A stretch of 64,000 nt of DNA from Larkinella soli (GTDB lineage: Bacteria > Bacteroidota > Bacteroidia > Cytophagales > Spirosomataceae), in assembly GCF_003703975.1 (NCBI RefSeq), contig NZ_QTJY01000001.1:310001-374000 (forward strand), written 5' to 3'. Under the pieces are notes generated by a model. It searched no databases, was not told the DNA's origin, and saw only the letters and a list, made by a program, of their open reading frames with translations. The position numbers and the translations under genes are program-made. Below, one piece after another: positions 19,656 through 28,156 of the stretch (the first letter of the stretch is position 1; each line of letters opens with the position of its first letter).

Positions 19656-19726
19656 TATATTTGTTGCGTAGGAAATCGTCAAACCGGCAATACGGGCTTC
19701 CACACTTGACATAAACGGGTATTGCC
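19656..19726 (+). promoter_or_regulatory. promoter-like box and leader hairpin before GT2
   Basis: TATATTTG at 19656-19663 fits the -7 consensus; no clear TTTG precedes it. The leader then holds an 8-bp stem GGCAATAC (19686-19693) with GTATTGCC (19719-19726) around a 25-nt loop, ending 22 nt before the ATG at 19749. Confidence 0.4.
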
Positions 19727-19748
19727 ATCATTCAACTGCAATTAACTA

Positions 19749-20525
19749 ATGGGTTTACTGCTATCGATTGTCATGCCGGCCTACAATGAGGAAGAGTGTA
19801 TCGACCTGGTTGTGCATAATTGGATTGACCTCCTGAATCGGCAATTTCCTTCCGACAATACCCGTCTGGTCGTGATCAATGACGGTTCCAAAGACCGGAC
19901 CGGGGCCATTCTCGACACGCTGAAACCTAAATATCCGGACAAGCTGGTCGTTGTTCACCAGCCGAACGGCGGGCACGGCAATGCGGTCGTGAACGGGTAT
20001 CGTCATGCCGTCGCCTTAGGGTCGGACTATGTTTTCCAGACCGACAGCGACGATCAGTTCATTACCGACGACTTCTCCAAACTCTGGGAAAAACGGCATC
20101 AATCGCACTTTATCCTGGGATACCGCCAGATCCGGTTCGACGCTCCGGCCCGTCTGGTCATCACCCGGATCCTGCGTTTCAGCCTGTTTTTCATCTACGG
20201 CACCTACATCCGCGACAGTAACATTCCCTTCCGGCTGATCAACGGCCAATACCTGAAAAAACTGCTCGAACAACTGCCCTCCCCCCCGCCTTTCGCGCCG
20301 AATATCTTTCTGGCGGTGATGGCGCGGAAAGCCGGTCAGAAGACGTTCGATATTCCCATCACCCACAAGGAACGCCAGACCGGTACGGTTTCCATCCTGA
20401 AGTGGAAACTGATCAAAGTCTGTATGCAAAGCTTCCGGGAACTGGCGGAATTCCGGATGGAGCTGGGTTCGAAGGTGAAGGCCCTCAAAGCCGTAGACGT
20501 CAAGCAGCCGGTTGCGGCCAAATAA
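19749..20525 (+). CDS. GT2 family glycosyltransferase
   Basis: A 258-residue cytoplasmic glycosyltransferase of the GT-A fold. Motifs: SIVMPAYNEEECI at the start, VINDGSKDRT, GHGNAVVNGYRHA, and TDSDDQ as the metal-binding DxD-type site. One hydrophobic stretch (about 140-155) may touch the membrane, but there is no terminal anchor like that of DPM1-type enzymes with extra helices. It probably adds one sugar, or loads polyprenyl phosphate, in the same surface-glycan pathway as its neighbours. Donor sugar unknown. Confidence 0.85.
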   Translation: MGLLLSIVMPAYNEEECIDLVVHNWIDLLNRQFPSDNTRLVVINDGSKDRTGAILDTLKPKYPDKLVVVHQPNGGHGNAVVNGYRHAVALGSDYVFQTDSDDQFITDDFSKLWEKRHQSHFILGYRQIRFDAPARLVITRILRFSLFFIYGTYIRDSNIPFRLINGQYLKKLLEQLPSPPPFAPNIFLAVMARKAGQKTFDIPITHKERQTGTVSILKWKLIKVCMQSFRELAEFRMELGSKVKALKAVDVKQPVAAK

Positions 20526-20536
20526 ATTTCGGATAG

Positions 20537-20616
20537 GAACACGGATCCGGCGGTTTCAACGGTTCGACACGGTGCTTTTTCCGTGAAAACCCGTTCAAGC
20601 GGTTTGATCCGTGTTC
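20537..20616. repeat. long-range inverted repeat between GT2 and next gene
   Basis: GAACACGGATC (20537-20547) is an exact inverse of GATCCGTGTTC (20606-20616). Inside lies a smaller hairpin, CACGG (20568-20572) with CCGTG (20581-20585) around a T-rich loop. The right arm ends 18 nt before the ATG at 20635. It could be a terminator-like element for GT2 or a folded leader. Confidence 0.45.
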
Positions 20617-20634
20617 TTTATTTATATTACCACC

Positions 20635-23358
20635 ATGACTAAAAAACAGCTCTGGTTTGGTGTCGGTGTTCTGGTCCTGATTCTCGGCGGTTACCTGGCT
20701 TACCGCTGGTGGAAGGCCCCCACCCGCTCCGCCTGGATGCTGATTCCGTCCGACGCCCTGCTGGTCCTCGAAAGCGGTACCCTTCAGGATACGATTCCCC
20801 GGCAGGCCCGGTATTCGGAAATGACTCTCCAGCATACGCCGGTTTTTCAGGAAGCCCTGAAAAGCGTCGAACAGTTCGTCTGGGCTCCGCTCGACACCAC
20901 CGATGCGCTGAAACTCCTGCACGGCAAGGGCGTCTGGTATTCGCTGCATTCAACCTCGAAAGACCGGCTGGGTTTTATCTTTTACATCCCCATCAAGTCC
21001 CTGGAAGACCGCCGTCTGGTCAACCGGATCCGGAATCCCGACGCCGACCGGTTCCGGGTTCTGAGCCATCCTTACGAGGACGAACGCATCCATGAATTGC
21101 TGACGGTCCGCAACGAGTCGCTCGGGTCGTTCATCATTCTGGACGATTATCTCGTCGGCAGCCCCTCCACCATCCTGATCGAGAGCGTGGTCCGGCGCAT
21201 GAAACAGCCGTTCACCGAAACCCCGCTGCAACGCGCCGACATTGCGCTGAACCGCCCGGGAACGATGGCCGGCATGTATGTCCGCAGTTCCGTCCTGTCG
21301 GCCATCCTTTCGCCCAAAGGCCAGAACGTCGATGACCAGACCCGGTATGTGAAAGCGTTTCTTCCGACCGAATTGCTGACGAGGTTCCGGCAGTCGGCCT
21401 CGCGTTCGCACCTCATCGGCCTTTCCACCGACGATATCGGTTCCAAACGGGATCTGGCCAACCTGTTCGACCGGCAGACGCCCCTGCGCATCAGCTGCGG
21501 CCCCCTGATTCCTGAACAGACCGCCACCCTGTTCCACATCAGCCTGAGCGACGGCCCCCGTTTCGGCCGGGCGCTGACCTCCTTCATCAATGCCGAGGAC
21601 GATGCCGATACCCGCGAAGGCCGCCGGAAACTCCGGCCTTTGCTCCAGAATGAAGAGAACGGCTTTTACCGGTACGTCGGTAACGAAATTGCCCTGGTTC
21701 GGCTGGATGCTCCCGGTTCGGACCGCCGGCTGGTGATGATGATCCAGTCGCCCGACCCGGACCGGCTGTTCGACCGTTTCCAGCTGGCGGCTCTTCTGAC
21801 CTCCGGCGTGGAACGGCTGCCCGGTTCCAAACCGTTTCTGAAATACCGCATTTCCGCCGTCAACGCGCCCAACCTCCCGGCCGACCTGTTCGGAGGCCTG
21901 TTCCGGGGATTCGACCAGAGCTGGGTCACTCAGGTCGGGGAGTATCTGGTGATCGGCAATGGCGAGGGTGTTTTACAGGAATTTCTGCAAGCGGTCGAAC
22001 AGCGGACGGTCTGGTCCGAGTCCTTCCGTCATCGGAACCTTCTCAACCAAACCCTTCGGCCGGCCAATTTCACGGCGTACACCCGCTTCAACCGGGCCGG
22101 AGAATCCGTGGCGGCCAACTGGTCGGCGGGATGGCAGCAGTTGCTGAACCACGACGAAACCGCCCTGGACAACGTCGAGGACCTCATCTATCAGAGCAGC
22201 TACGGCCGGGAGCGGATCTACTCCACGCTGATCCTGGGTCGCAGCACCCGCCGGGCCACCGAAGCCGTGCTAAACCGGGTGTTCCTCCAGAAAAAAATTG
22301 CCCTGAATGCCCCTCTACTCGGGCCGCCGATGGCCGTCGGTGATTTCGTCGGAGGGTCGGGGTCGATCTGGACGGTCGACAATGCCCGCCAGTTTGTTCT
22401 GATTACCCCCGAAGGTGAAAAGCACACGTTGGGTACCGTGAACGGCGAAGTGCAGAGCGGCCTGGTTCCGGTCGAGTTTCTGGACAACGGCCGGGTACAA
22501 TATGCCTTTACCACCCCTACCACCCTGTATATTGCCGATCCGGTAAACGGGCTGGCCAGACTGCGGTCCCTCCCGTTGCCGGACGGTATCGACCCGACCT
22601 ATCTGGTGGCCCCCCGTCGGGACGAAAACCGGGCGCTGGTGCTTCTCATGCAGCACCGCGACGGCAGTGTATATGCGTTTGACCGGAAACTGGGGCGATT
22701 TGTCCGTCAGTTTGCCGTCACCCAGGTTGGGGAAGCCGCAGCGCCTTTCCAGTCCATCGTCCGGAACCGTTCGATGACCGTGGTGGGAACCCAGAAAGAA
22801 GGGAAGGTCTATGCCTGGAACGAAAACGGGGGCCGCCTGCCGGGCTTTCCGGTCGATCTGAAAGCGGAGGTGATCGGGCCGGCCTGGCTGGAACCCGGCA
22901 ACCCGGCCGTCCTGACCATAATGACGAAGGAGGGCGAACTGGTCCGAATGGCGGAAGACGGCCAGATTCAGGAACGGACCCAATTATATCGACCCATCCG
23001 GCGCGGGTCCTTCCGATCGCTGCCTGAAGTTAGCCAGAACGGGTTCCTGCTTCTCCGCGTTTCCGACACCGAAGCCGCTTTCCTCGACCGCCAGGGACGC
23101 CAGCTGTTCGAGGTTCGGGGATTACGGGCGGGCCAGACCCTCATCCGGTATCACGTTCTGGGGTCCGGCCTGAATCTGGTCAGCATAAAATCCGGTAACT
23201 TTACAACGCTTTATCGGCTCAACGGAAGACCCGTCGGTGACCGCCCGATTCCAAGCCAGTATCCGGTCGGGTTACAGTATTCTCCCACCCGGAACAAACT
23301 GTTTGTTTACAGTTCGGCCGAAAAAGCCGTTCAGGTCTGGTCCATCAAGGTCCGATAA
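20635..23358 (+). CDS. large membrane-anchored protein, DUF3352-like with C-terminal propeller-like region
   Basis: A 907-residue protein with one N-terminal membrane helix (about residues 6-24, LWFGVGVLVLILGGYLAYRWW) and the rest outside the cytoplasm. Residues about 30-540 resemble DUF3352-type proteins (SDALLVLESG, then weak alternating alpha/beta sequence). From about residue 560 the sequence has repeated beta-strand units (TVDNARQFVLI, SVYAFDRKLGRFV, KVYAWNENGGRLPGFPV) like a PQQ/FG-GAP propeller. The ATG at 20635 is chosen because it directly precedes the Lys-Lys and membrane helix. It sits between a GT2 and an SGNH lipoprotein, which suggests an envelope role; function is unknown. Confidence 0.6.
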   Translation: MTKKQLWFGVGVLVLILGGYLAYRWWKAPTRSAWMLIPSDALLVLESGTLQDTIPRQARYSEMTLQHTPVFQEALKSVEQFVWAPLDTTDALKLLHGKGVWYSLHSTSKDRLGFIFYIPIKSLEDRRLVNRIRNPDADRFRVLSHPYEDERIHELLTVRNESLGSFIILDDYLVGSPSTILIESVVRRMKQPFTETPLQRADIALNRPGTMAGMYVRSSVLSAILSPKGQNVDDQTRYVKAFLPTELLTRFRQSASRSHLIGLSTDDIGSKRDLANLFDRQTPLRISCGPLIPEQTATLFHISLSDGPRFGRALTSFINAEDDADTREGRRKLRPLLQNEENGFYRYVGNEIALVRLDAPGSDRRLVMMIQSPDPDRLFDRFQLAALLTSGVERLPGSKPFLKYRISAVNAPNLPADLFGGLFRGFDQSWVTQVGEYLVIGNGEGVLQEFLQAVEQRTVWSESFRHRNLLNQTLRPANFTAYTRFNRAGESVAANWSAGWQQLLNHDETALDNVEDLIYQSSYGRERIYSTLILGRSTRRATEAVLNRVFLQKKIALNAPLLGPPMAVGDFVGGSGSIWTVDNARQFVLITPEGEKHTLGTVNGEVQSGLVPVEFLDNGRVQYAFTTPTTLYIADPVNGLARLRSLPLPDGIDPTYLVAPRRDENRALVLLMQHRDGSVYAFDRKLGRFVRQFAVTQVGEAAAPFQSIVRNRSMTVVGTQKEGKVYAWNENGGRLPGFPVDLKAEVIGPAWLEPGNPAVLTIMTKEGELVRMAEDGQIQERTQLYRPIRRGSFRSLPEVSQNGFLLLRVSDTEAAFLDRQGRQLFEVRGLRAGQTLIRYHVLGSGLNLVSIKSGNFTTLYRLNGRPVGDRPIPSQYPVGLQYSPTRNKLFVYSSAEKAVQVWSIKVR

Positions 23359-23378
23359 TTACTGAAAATCATTGACCC

Positions 23379-24449
23379 ATGCCCATTCGCATCCTGGTTC
23401 GATACGTTGTTTTATTCCTGGCCGGCGTCATTTATATCGGAGGTTGCTCGACGGACGTCATGCAGTCGTTTTACCGGAACAGGCTGATCCCGGATGATTA
23501 CCGGTTCGGTGATCTTTACCGGCTGGCCAATCTGCCGCAGTTCAAAGCCGAGCAGCATCCCTGCCCGCCGGCCTACCCTGCTGACGGTCCCCGACAACCC
23601 ATTCACCTGTATCTGATCGGCGACAGCTTTACCGAACCGCAACGCATCAGCCGGCAGGACTTCCCGGTAGAGTCGCTGCACCGGACCAAATGGGATTTTC
23701 CGCGGTATGCGCAGCTCGATACTTCCAAAACCAATATTCTGATCATTGAAACCGTCGAGCGGCATTTCCGCGATCACTTTGACCGGTACGTAGGAGATCT
23801 GCATATCGTGGAGGATAACAACCGGGTCGAAGTGGCTGCCGAACAGCCGGCGACCTGGAGAAACCGGATGAAGCAACTGGAAGACCAGCTTTCGTCCAAG
23901 GCCGTCGAATCCCGGCTGGAAACCATCCTTTTCTTCTCCGACTGGTCGCTTTGGTTCAAGGAGCTGAAGGCCCGGCTGACGCAGAACTGGTTCGGGCGGG
24001 TGGACCCGAAAACGTCGGTAACGCCCGACGGCCGGCACCTGCTTTATTATCTCGATACGGATACGACCGGAAAGAACTCTTCCTTCAAACCCCTGCCGGA
24101 CACCCTGCTGAACCGCTACGTCGACAGCCTGAACCGGATTGCGGACCGGTATCGGGGCCTGGGTTTCGATCAGGTCTATCTTTCGATCATTCCGAACAAA
24201 ACGAGCATCGTGGCGCCGGATATGGGCCCCCTCCCCTACAATCGCCTGATTGAGCGGATACAGCAGAGCCCCCGGCTGACCGTCCCGACCATCGATATTT
24301 TTTCCGACTACAAAGCCAGCCGGATTCCGCTGTATGAGGTCAGTGACGCCCACTGGAACTGCAACGGCCGGGCCATCTGGATTCGGCGGGTTACCGAAGT
24401 GCTGAACCGGAAAGGCCGGAAAGAAGAAAGGCTTACCACCTCCCGGTGA
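23379..24449 (+). CDS. AlgJ/AlgX-like SGNH lipoprotein
   Basis: A 356-residue lipoprotein (lipobox YIGGC, Cys23). It has the SGNH catalytic pieces seen in AlgJ/AlgX and DltD-like O-acetyltransferases: LIGDSFTEP with Ser83 and, near the C terminus, SDAHWN with Asp323 and His325. Such proteins move acetyl groups onto extracellular polysaccharides, normally with a membrane acyl donor. Here the two acyltransferase-3 proteins upstream could supply acyl groups, although the usual partner AlgI/MBOAT is not in the window. It is the last gene of the glycan locus; its stop codon lies within the terminator hairpin. Confidence 0.72.
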   Translation: MPIRILVRYVVLFLAGVIYIGGCSTDVMQSFYRNRLIPDDYRFGDLYRLANLPQFKAEQHPCPPAYPADGPRQPIHLYLIGDSFTEPQRISRQDFPVESLHRTKWDFPRYAQLDTSKTNILIIETVERHFRDHFDRYVGDLHIVEDNNRVEVAAEQPATWRNRMKQLEDQLSSKAVESRLETILFFSDWSLWFKELKARLTQNWFGRVDPKTSVTPDGRHLLYYLDTDTTGKNSSFKPLPDTLLNRYVDSLNRIADRYRGLGFDQVYLSIIPNKTSIVAPDMGPLPYNRLIERIQQSPRLTVPTIDIFSDYKASRIPLYEVSDAHWNCNGRAIWIRRVTEVLNRKGRKEERLTTSR

Positions 24450-24461
24450 TAAGCCTTTTTT
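24427..24461 (+). terminator. Rho-independent terminator of the glycan locus
   Basis: AAAGGCTTA (24427-24435) pairs exactly with TAAGCCTTT (24450-24458), with an inner CACC/GGTG stem, followed by a T run to 24461. The stop codon of the SGNH gene is inside the hairpin. Confidence 0.85.
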
Positions 24462-24462
24462 G

Positions 24463-24537
24463 TAGGATGTAGCGGGCTCGAACCGCTGACCTCCGCCCTG
24501 TCAAGACGGCGCTCTGAACCAACTGAGCTAACATCCT
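24463..24537 (-). tRNA. tRNA-Val (anticodon GAC)
   Basis: On the reverse strand the acceptor stem AGGATGT/ACATCCT (7 bp), D-arm GCTC...GAGC, anticodon stem CCGTC/GGCGG with loop TTGACAG, and T-arm AGCGG-TTCGAGC-CCGCT form a full cloverleaf. The anticodon is GAC, reading GUC/GUU valine codons. CCA is not encoded. It lies just after the terminator of the opposite-strand glycan locus. Confidence 0.93.
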
Positions 24538-24559
24538 GTCGTGGATTGGGACTGCAAAA

Positions 24560-25879
24560 CTAAGAAATTTCTTCAGCTTCCAAACGGACGCGATAAACTT
24601 TTTGCGAAGGAATTCGCCACAAAAGCAGCAGCCCGATCGCAAAAACGACCAGCAGCGCCAGCACGCTGTTGCGCATACTGCCTGTAACCTGCTCGATCAG
24701 ACCGTACATTGCCGTTCCGATCACGATGGAAAGCTTTTCGGTTACGTCGTAGAAACTGAAATAGGAAGCGGTGTCGTGGGTGCCCTCCGGAATAAATTTC
24801 GAGTAAGTAGCCCGCGAAAGTGCCTGCACCCCGCCCATCACCAGGCCGACGAGGACGGCCAACCCGTAAAACTGATACTCGGTGGTCACGAAATAGGCAC
24901 CGATGCAGATACCGACCCAGATGGTGACGGCCACCATCAGGGCGTAGATGTTACCGAACCGCCCCGACAGGCGCGCAAACAGGGTTGCTCCGGCAATACC
25001 GACCAGTTGGATCAGCAGAATGGTAATGATCAGACTCTGGCCGGGTAGTTTCAGTTCGTCGCTGCCGAAAATGGTGGCGATATACATGACGGTTTGCACA
25101 CCCATGTTATAAACGAAAAAGGCCAGCAGGAACCGCTTCAGAAGCCCCTGCTGCCGCACCTGTCCGAACACTTTTTTTAGCTCCCGAAACCCGTTGAAGA
25201 TCCAGCCCGACGAGTTTTCCTCCCGTTCTACCCTGACCGGATCGGTCAGGCGACGGAAGGGAATCTGGGCAAACCCGATCCACCAGACGCCAACGGTAAG
25301 AAAGGAAATCCGGGAGGCCATGCCGCCGGAAATGCCGCCGTACCACTGGGGAAAAAGGATCATGGACAGGTTGAACACCATCAGGATCACGCTGCCTACG
25401 TACCCCATCGAAAAGCCGCGGGCGCTGACCCGGTCGAACTGGTCTTCCGAAGCGATTTCGGGCAGGTAGGAATTATAGAAGACGATGCTCCCGCTCCAGC
25501 CGATCAAACTGAGAATGAAGCAGATGACGGCGAACGTAGTCGTTTCCCGGGTAAAAAAATACAACAGGGAGCAGTTGATGGCGCCGAGGTAGCAGAAGAA
25601 CTTCATGAACGATTTCTTCAAACCGCTATAGTCGGCGATGGCCGTACAGAACGGGCTCAGGAGCGCAATCAGCAGGAACGAAGCCGAAACCGAATACGAA
25701 AAAAGGACCGAATTCTTCACCGAAACCCCCAGAAACTCGATCACCGGTCCCCCTGACTCGTTCACGGCCGTCGCACTGAAATAGACCGGAAAAATGCTGG
25801 AAACGATCACCAGCGAATGCACCGAATTGGCCCAGTCATACAGACACCAGGCGTTGATGATACGGGGGGAGTTTTTCAT
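24560..25879 (-). CDS. MFS transporter of the UMF1 (Atg22-like) type
   Basis: A 439-residue inner-membrane transporter with 12 predicted helices. The N-terminal INAWCLYDWANS block and YNSYLPEIA, VSARGFSMGYVGS and SRATYSKFIPE are typical of UMF1/Atg22-like MFS proteins, some of which export amino acids or other small metabolites; the substrate here is not known. The start MKNSPRII at 25879 is chosen; longer frames read through an intergenic repeat. It is co-directional with the lipoprotein upstream, from which it is separated by a large inverted repeat, and precedes the tRNA-Val. Confidence 0.88.
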   Translation of the reverse strand: MKNSPRIINAWCLYDWANSVHSLVIVSSIFPVYFSATAVNESGGPVIEFLGVSVKNSVLFSYSVSASFLLIALLSPFCTAIADYSGLKKSFMKFFCYLGAINCSLLYFFTRETTTFAVICFILSLIGWSGSIVFYNSYLPEIASEDQFDRVSARGFSMGYVGSVILMVFNLSMILFPQWYGGISGGMASRISFLTVGVWWIGFAQIPFRRLTDPVRVEREENSSGWIFNGFRELKKVFGQVRQQGLLKRFLLAFFVYNMGVQTVMYIATIFGSDELKLPGQSLIITILLIQLVGIAGATLFARLSGRFGNIYALMVAVTIWVGICIGAYFVTTEYQFYGLAVLVGLVMGGVQALSRATYSKFIPEGTHDTASYFSFYDVTEKLSIVIGTAMYGLIEQVTGSMRNSVLALLVVFAIGLLLLWRIPSQKVYRVRLEAEEIS

Positions 25880-25884
25880 GAAAA

Positions 25885-25975
25885 TTGTTGAATTGTTGAA
25901 TTGTTGAATGATTGAATGTGCTCCGCAGTGCAGGAAAAGGCAACGCACCATTCAATCATTCATCAATTCAACAAC
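25885..25975. repeat. intergenic inverted repeat with 8-nt tandem units
   Basis: TTGTTGAA is repeated three times in tandem (25885-25908). The segment 25895-25918 and the reverse complement of 25949-25972 agree at 23 of 24 positions, around a 30-nt spacer; the inner 13 bp (GAATGATTGAATG) are exact. It is A/T-rich, unlike its flanks, and lies just upstream of the MFS start codon. It may be a mobile intergenic repeat or a terminator/leader structure. Confidence 0.6.
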
Positions 25976-25987
25976 TCTATCATTTTT

Positions 25988-26422
25988 TCAAAGTACGGGT
26001 TCGAATTCCAGGTTGGCATCGGTTTCGGTGCCGGAGACGGGGATTTTGTTGCGCAGAACCATTTTGCTGCGGGAGATTTCGACCAGGCCGAACCGGGCCT
26101 TGAGACCCGGAATGTCGACGTCGATGGCCGTTTCGTTATCCACCAGTTCCCAGGTGCCGCCGTTTTTGACCTGCTTTGTAATCCGGTCGGATGCGACAAC
26201 CTGTTTATTGGCTTTGAAATCAAAAATCAGCTCATACAGGACAAGGGTCTGGATGCCCATTTTTTCCTTGGCGATCAACCTGCCCTGGGTATCGGTGATC
26301 TGACGGACGGACCATTTGTTGGCCACTAGCAGGTCGGATCTTTTGATGGAGTCCTCGTCTTTTTTACAGCCCGTTAAACAAATGAAAAGAAAGAGTGTGG
26401 CAATCGCGCTGAAACGCTTCAT
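25988..26422 (-). CDS. small lipoprotein, lipocalin-like
   Basis: A 144-residue lipoprotein with signal peptide MKRFSAIATLFLFICLTGC and a Lys-Lys-Asp-Glu tail after the Cys. The mature part reads as a small beta-barrel: KWSVRQITDTQG, ELIFDFKANKQVV, GTWELVDNETAIDV, like lipocalin-like DUFs of Bacteroidota. The ATG at 26422 is preferred because a longer frame (to 26533) would run into the divergent gene's promoter and start. No enzymatic residues are seen; ligand and role unknown. Confidence 0.72.
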   Translation of the reverse strand: MKRFSAIATLFLFICLTGCKKDEDSIKRSDLLVANKWSVRQITDTQGRLIAKEKMGIQTLVLYELIFDFKANKQVVASDRITKQVKNGGTWELVDNETAIDVDIPGLKARFGLVEISRSKMVLRNKIPVSGTETDANLEFEPVL

Positions 26423-26436
26423 AATCGGTGGTAAGA

Positions 26437-26466
26437 TTGTATGTTTGATGCAATTTAGTATTTTTG
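26437..26466 (+). promoter_or_regulatory. Bacteroidota-type promoter for T9SS cargo gene
   Basis: TTG at 26437-26439, 19-nt spacer, TATTTTTG at 26459-26466, a good match to the TTG/TAnnTTTG pattern. The start of transcription would be about 10 nt before the ATG at 26482, so the leader is short. Confidence 0.5.
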
Positions 26467-26481
26467 AATAAATCCCTCTTG

Positions 26482-28137
26482 ATGTTTTCAGGACGTTTTT
26501 CTGGGTTGCGGGTATTCGGGCATCTTTCGGCAATTATTCTCCCCCTACTGATTTCCAATGCCGTCCGGGCACAGGTGCAATGTGCCGAACGGATTCCCTT
26601 TAACCCGGTTTCAAGGCCCAACACCATCGAATGGTCCAAGTTTCCGGAATTCAAACTTCCCTTTACGATCATCTTCGGAGGACCGCGCGTCGATACGCTG
26701 GGGCAGCCGCTGAAACGCGGTTTTACCGCTTTCAGCAGTTTTAAACCGACGGAGGCACTCTCGGAAGAACAGCGGGCCATCGAATGGCACGGCATCGCCT
26801 ACGGCCTGAAACAGCCCTGGGAAACCCTTGAAAGCCCCTGGGGAAACGATACGGCCGCCTACCACCGGGAATGGGATAAATACCTGAATACGCTGGCCAA
26901 CGGTCGGAAGAATCCCAAGGGGCTTTGGCTGGTTCCGGGCCGGCTTCTGATGGTCGACATCGAACGCGTTCATGAGACCGACGACCGCATTCTTCAGCTG
27001 AAATCAAATACCCTGACGCCCGAAATCTACCGACGGCTGGCGGATGCCGAATTTATCGCCCAGTATAAAAAGGACATGGTGACGCTGTATGCCGAGACGA
27101 TCCGGTATATCCGCCGGAAAGCCGACCTGACCAACGTTAAAGTCAGTACTTATAGCGACGTACCGATCCGGAATACGTGGTTCAACATCATCGGGAATAC
27201 CTGGCAGGACTGGACCACCAACGCAGGTCGTGTCAGCTTCCTCGTCAAGGACCCCGTCACGAACAAGGTCGGGGGCGCTTTTTATCAACAACTTGATTTC
27301 CTGAGCCCTTCGGCTTATTATTATTACGATTATCCGAGTCCGCTCGCCGGGGATTATCTGGCCTATATGCTCTTTCAGATCGAAGCTAACCGGGCCTGGA
27401 GCGACAAACCGGTCATCCCGTTCGTCTGGATGCGTTACCATGAATGTTGCGGTTCGGGGGGCAAATACATCCAGCCCCATATGGCCGAAGCCACCGCGGT
27501 ATTCCCGTTTTTCGCCGGAGCGAAAGGGTTGTGGCTCTGGGATGGCGTCGCCGGCCCGCAGGACGCTCCCTACGGCATTTACGAGCATTTCATTCATGGC
27601 CTGTACCGCCTGTCCCGGTTTGCCGATATGTTCGAGGGCACGTACGAGCTGATCAGCGACAAACCCGCCCGCGACCATATGGAACAGCAGACTCCCATCT
27701 GGCGGGGTGTTCTGAAAAACAACCAGCTGCTCGTGGCCGCGCAAAACCCGTATGCAGGTGAAAACCAGAAAACGGAAGTAACCGTCGCCTACAAAAACCA
27801 GAAATTCATTCTATCGCTGACGGGCCGGGAGGTCTATCTCTGCAAGTTCGACCTTTCGGTGCTGGGGGTCGAAAACCCCGCTCCTTTCACCGATCTGCGT
27901 GTCTATCCCAACCCCGCTCACACCTCCGCTACCCTGGAGTTTACCACCCCGACCGGTCGCCGGGCGGACCTTCAGCTCATCAATCTGAACGGACAGACGG
28001 TAAAAAGCCTCCCGATTCAAACTTCCGCCGGTCTGAACCGGTTTACCCTTCAGCTGCACGAATTGCCCAAAGGGGTTTACCTGATCCGCATCTCGGACGG
28101 CAACGTGGAGGCTCAGAAAAAACTGCTTAAAAATTAA
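26482..28137 (+). CDS. secreted protein with T9SS type A C-terminal sorting domain
   Basis: A 551-residue secreted protein: signal peptide (ending about NAVRAQ), a central domain of about 430 residues, and a C-terminal type A sorting domain of about 80 residues ([16 protein letters not shown] ... [13 protein letters not shown] ... KKLLKN), which directs export by the type IX system and removal at the surface. The central part ([48 protein letters not shown]) looks like a TIM-barrel glycosidase-type fold, with candidate acidic residues in VDIE, but I cannot assign a family. The ATG at 26482 is preferred to an upstream TTG (26464), which overlaps the promoter-like box. Confidence 0.75.
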   Translation: MFSGRFSGLRVFGHLSAIILPLLISNAVRAQVQCAERIPFNPVSRPNTIEWSKFPEFKLPFTIIFGGPRVDTLGQPLKRGFTAFSSFKPTEALSEEQRAIEWHGIAYGLKQPWETLESPWGNDTAAYHREWDKYLNTLANGRKNPKGLWLVPGRLLMVDIERVHETDDRILQLKSNTLTPEIYRRLADAEFIAQYKKDMVTLYAETIRYIRRKADLTNVKVSTYSDVPIRNTWFNIIGNTWQDWTTNAGRVSFLVKDPVTNKVGGAFYQQLDFLSPSAYYYYDYPSPLAGDYLAYMLFQIEANRAWSDKPVIPFVWMRYHECCGSGGKYIQPHMAEATAVFPFFAGAKGLWLWDGVAGPQDAPYGIYEHFIHGLYRLSRFADMFEGTYELISDKPARDHMEQQTPIWRGVLKNNQLLVAAQNPYAGENQKTEVTVAYKNQKFILSLTGREVYLCKFDLSVLGVENPAPFTDLRVYPNPAHTSATLEFTTPTGRRADLQLINLNGQTVKSLPIQTSAGLNRFTLQLHELPKGVYLIRISDGNVEAQKKLLKN

Positions 28138-28156
28138 TTCCGGATCGTTCCATCTC

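Noticed and set aside
25885-25908. Three 8-nt tandem units as a CRISPR array
   Set aside because: Units are far too short and have no spacers; no cas genes are in the window.
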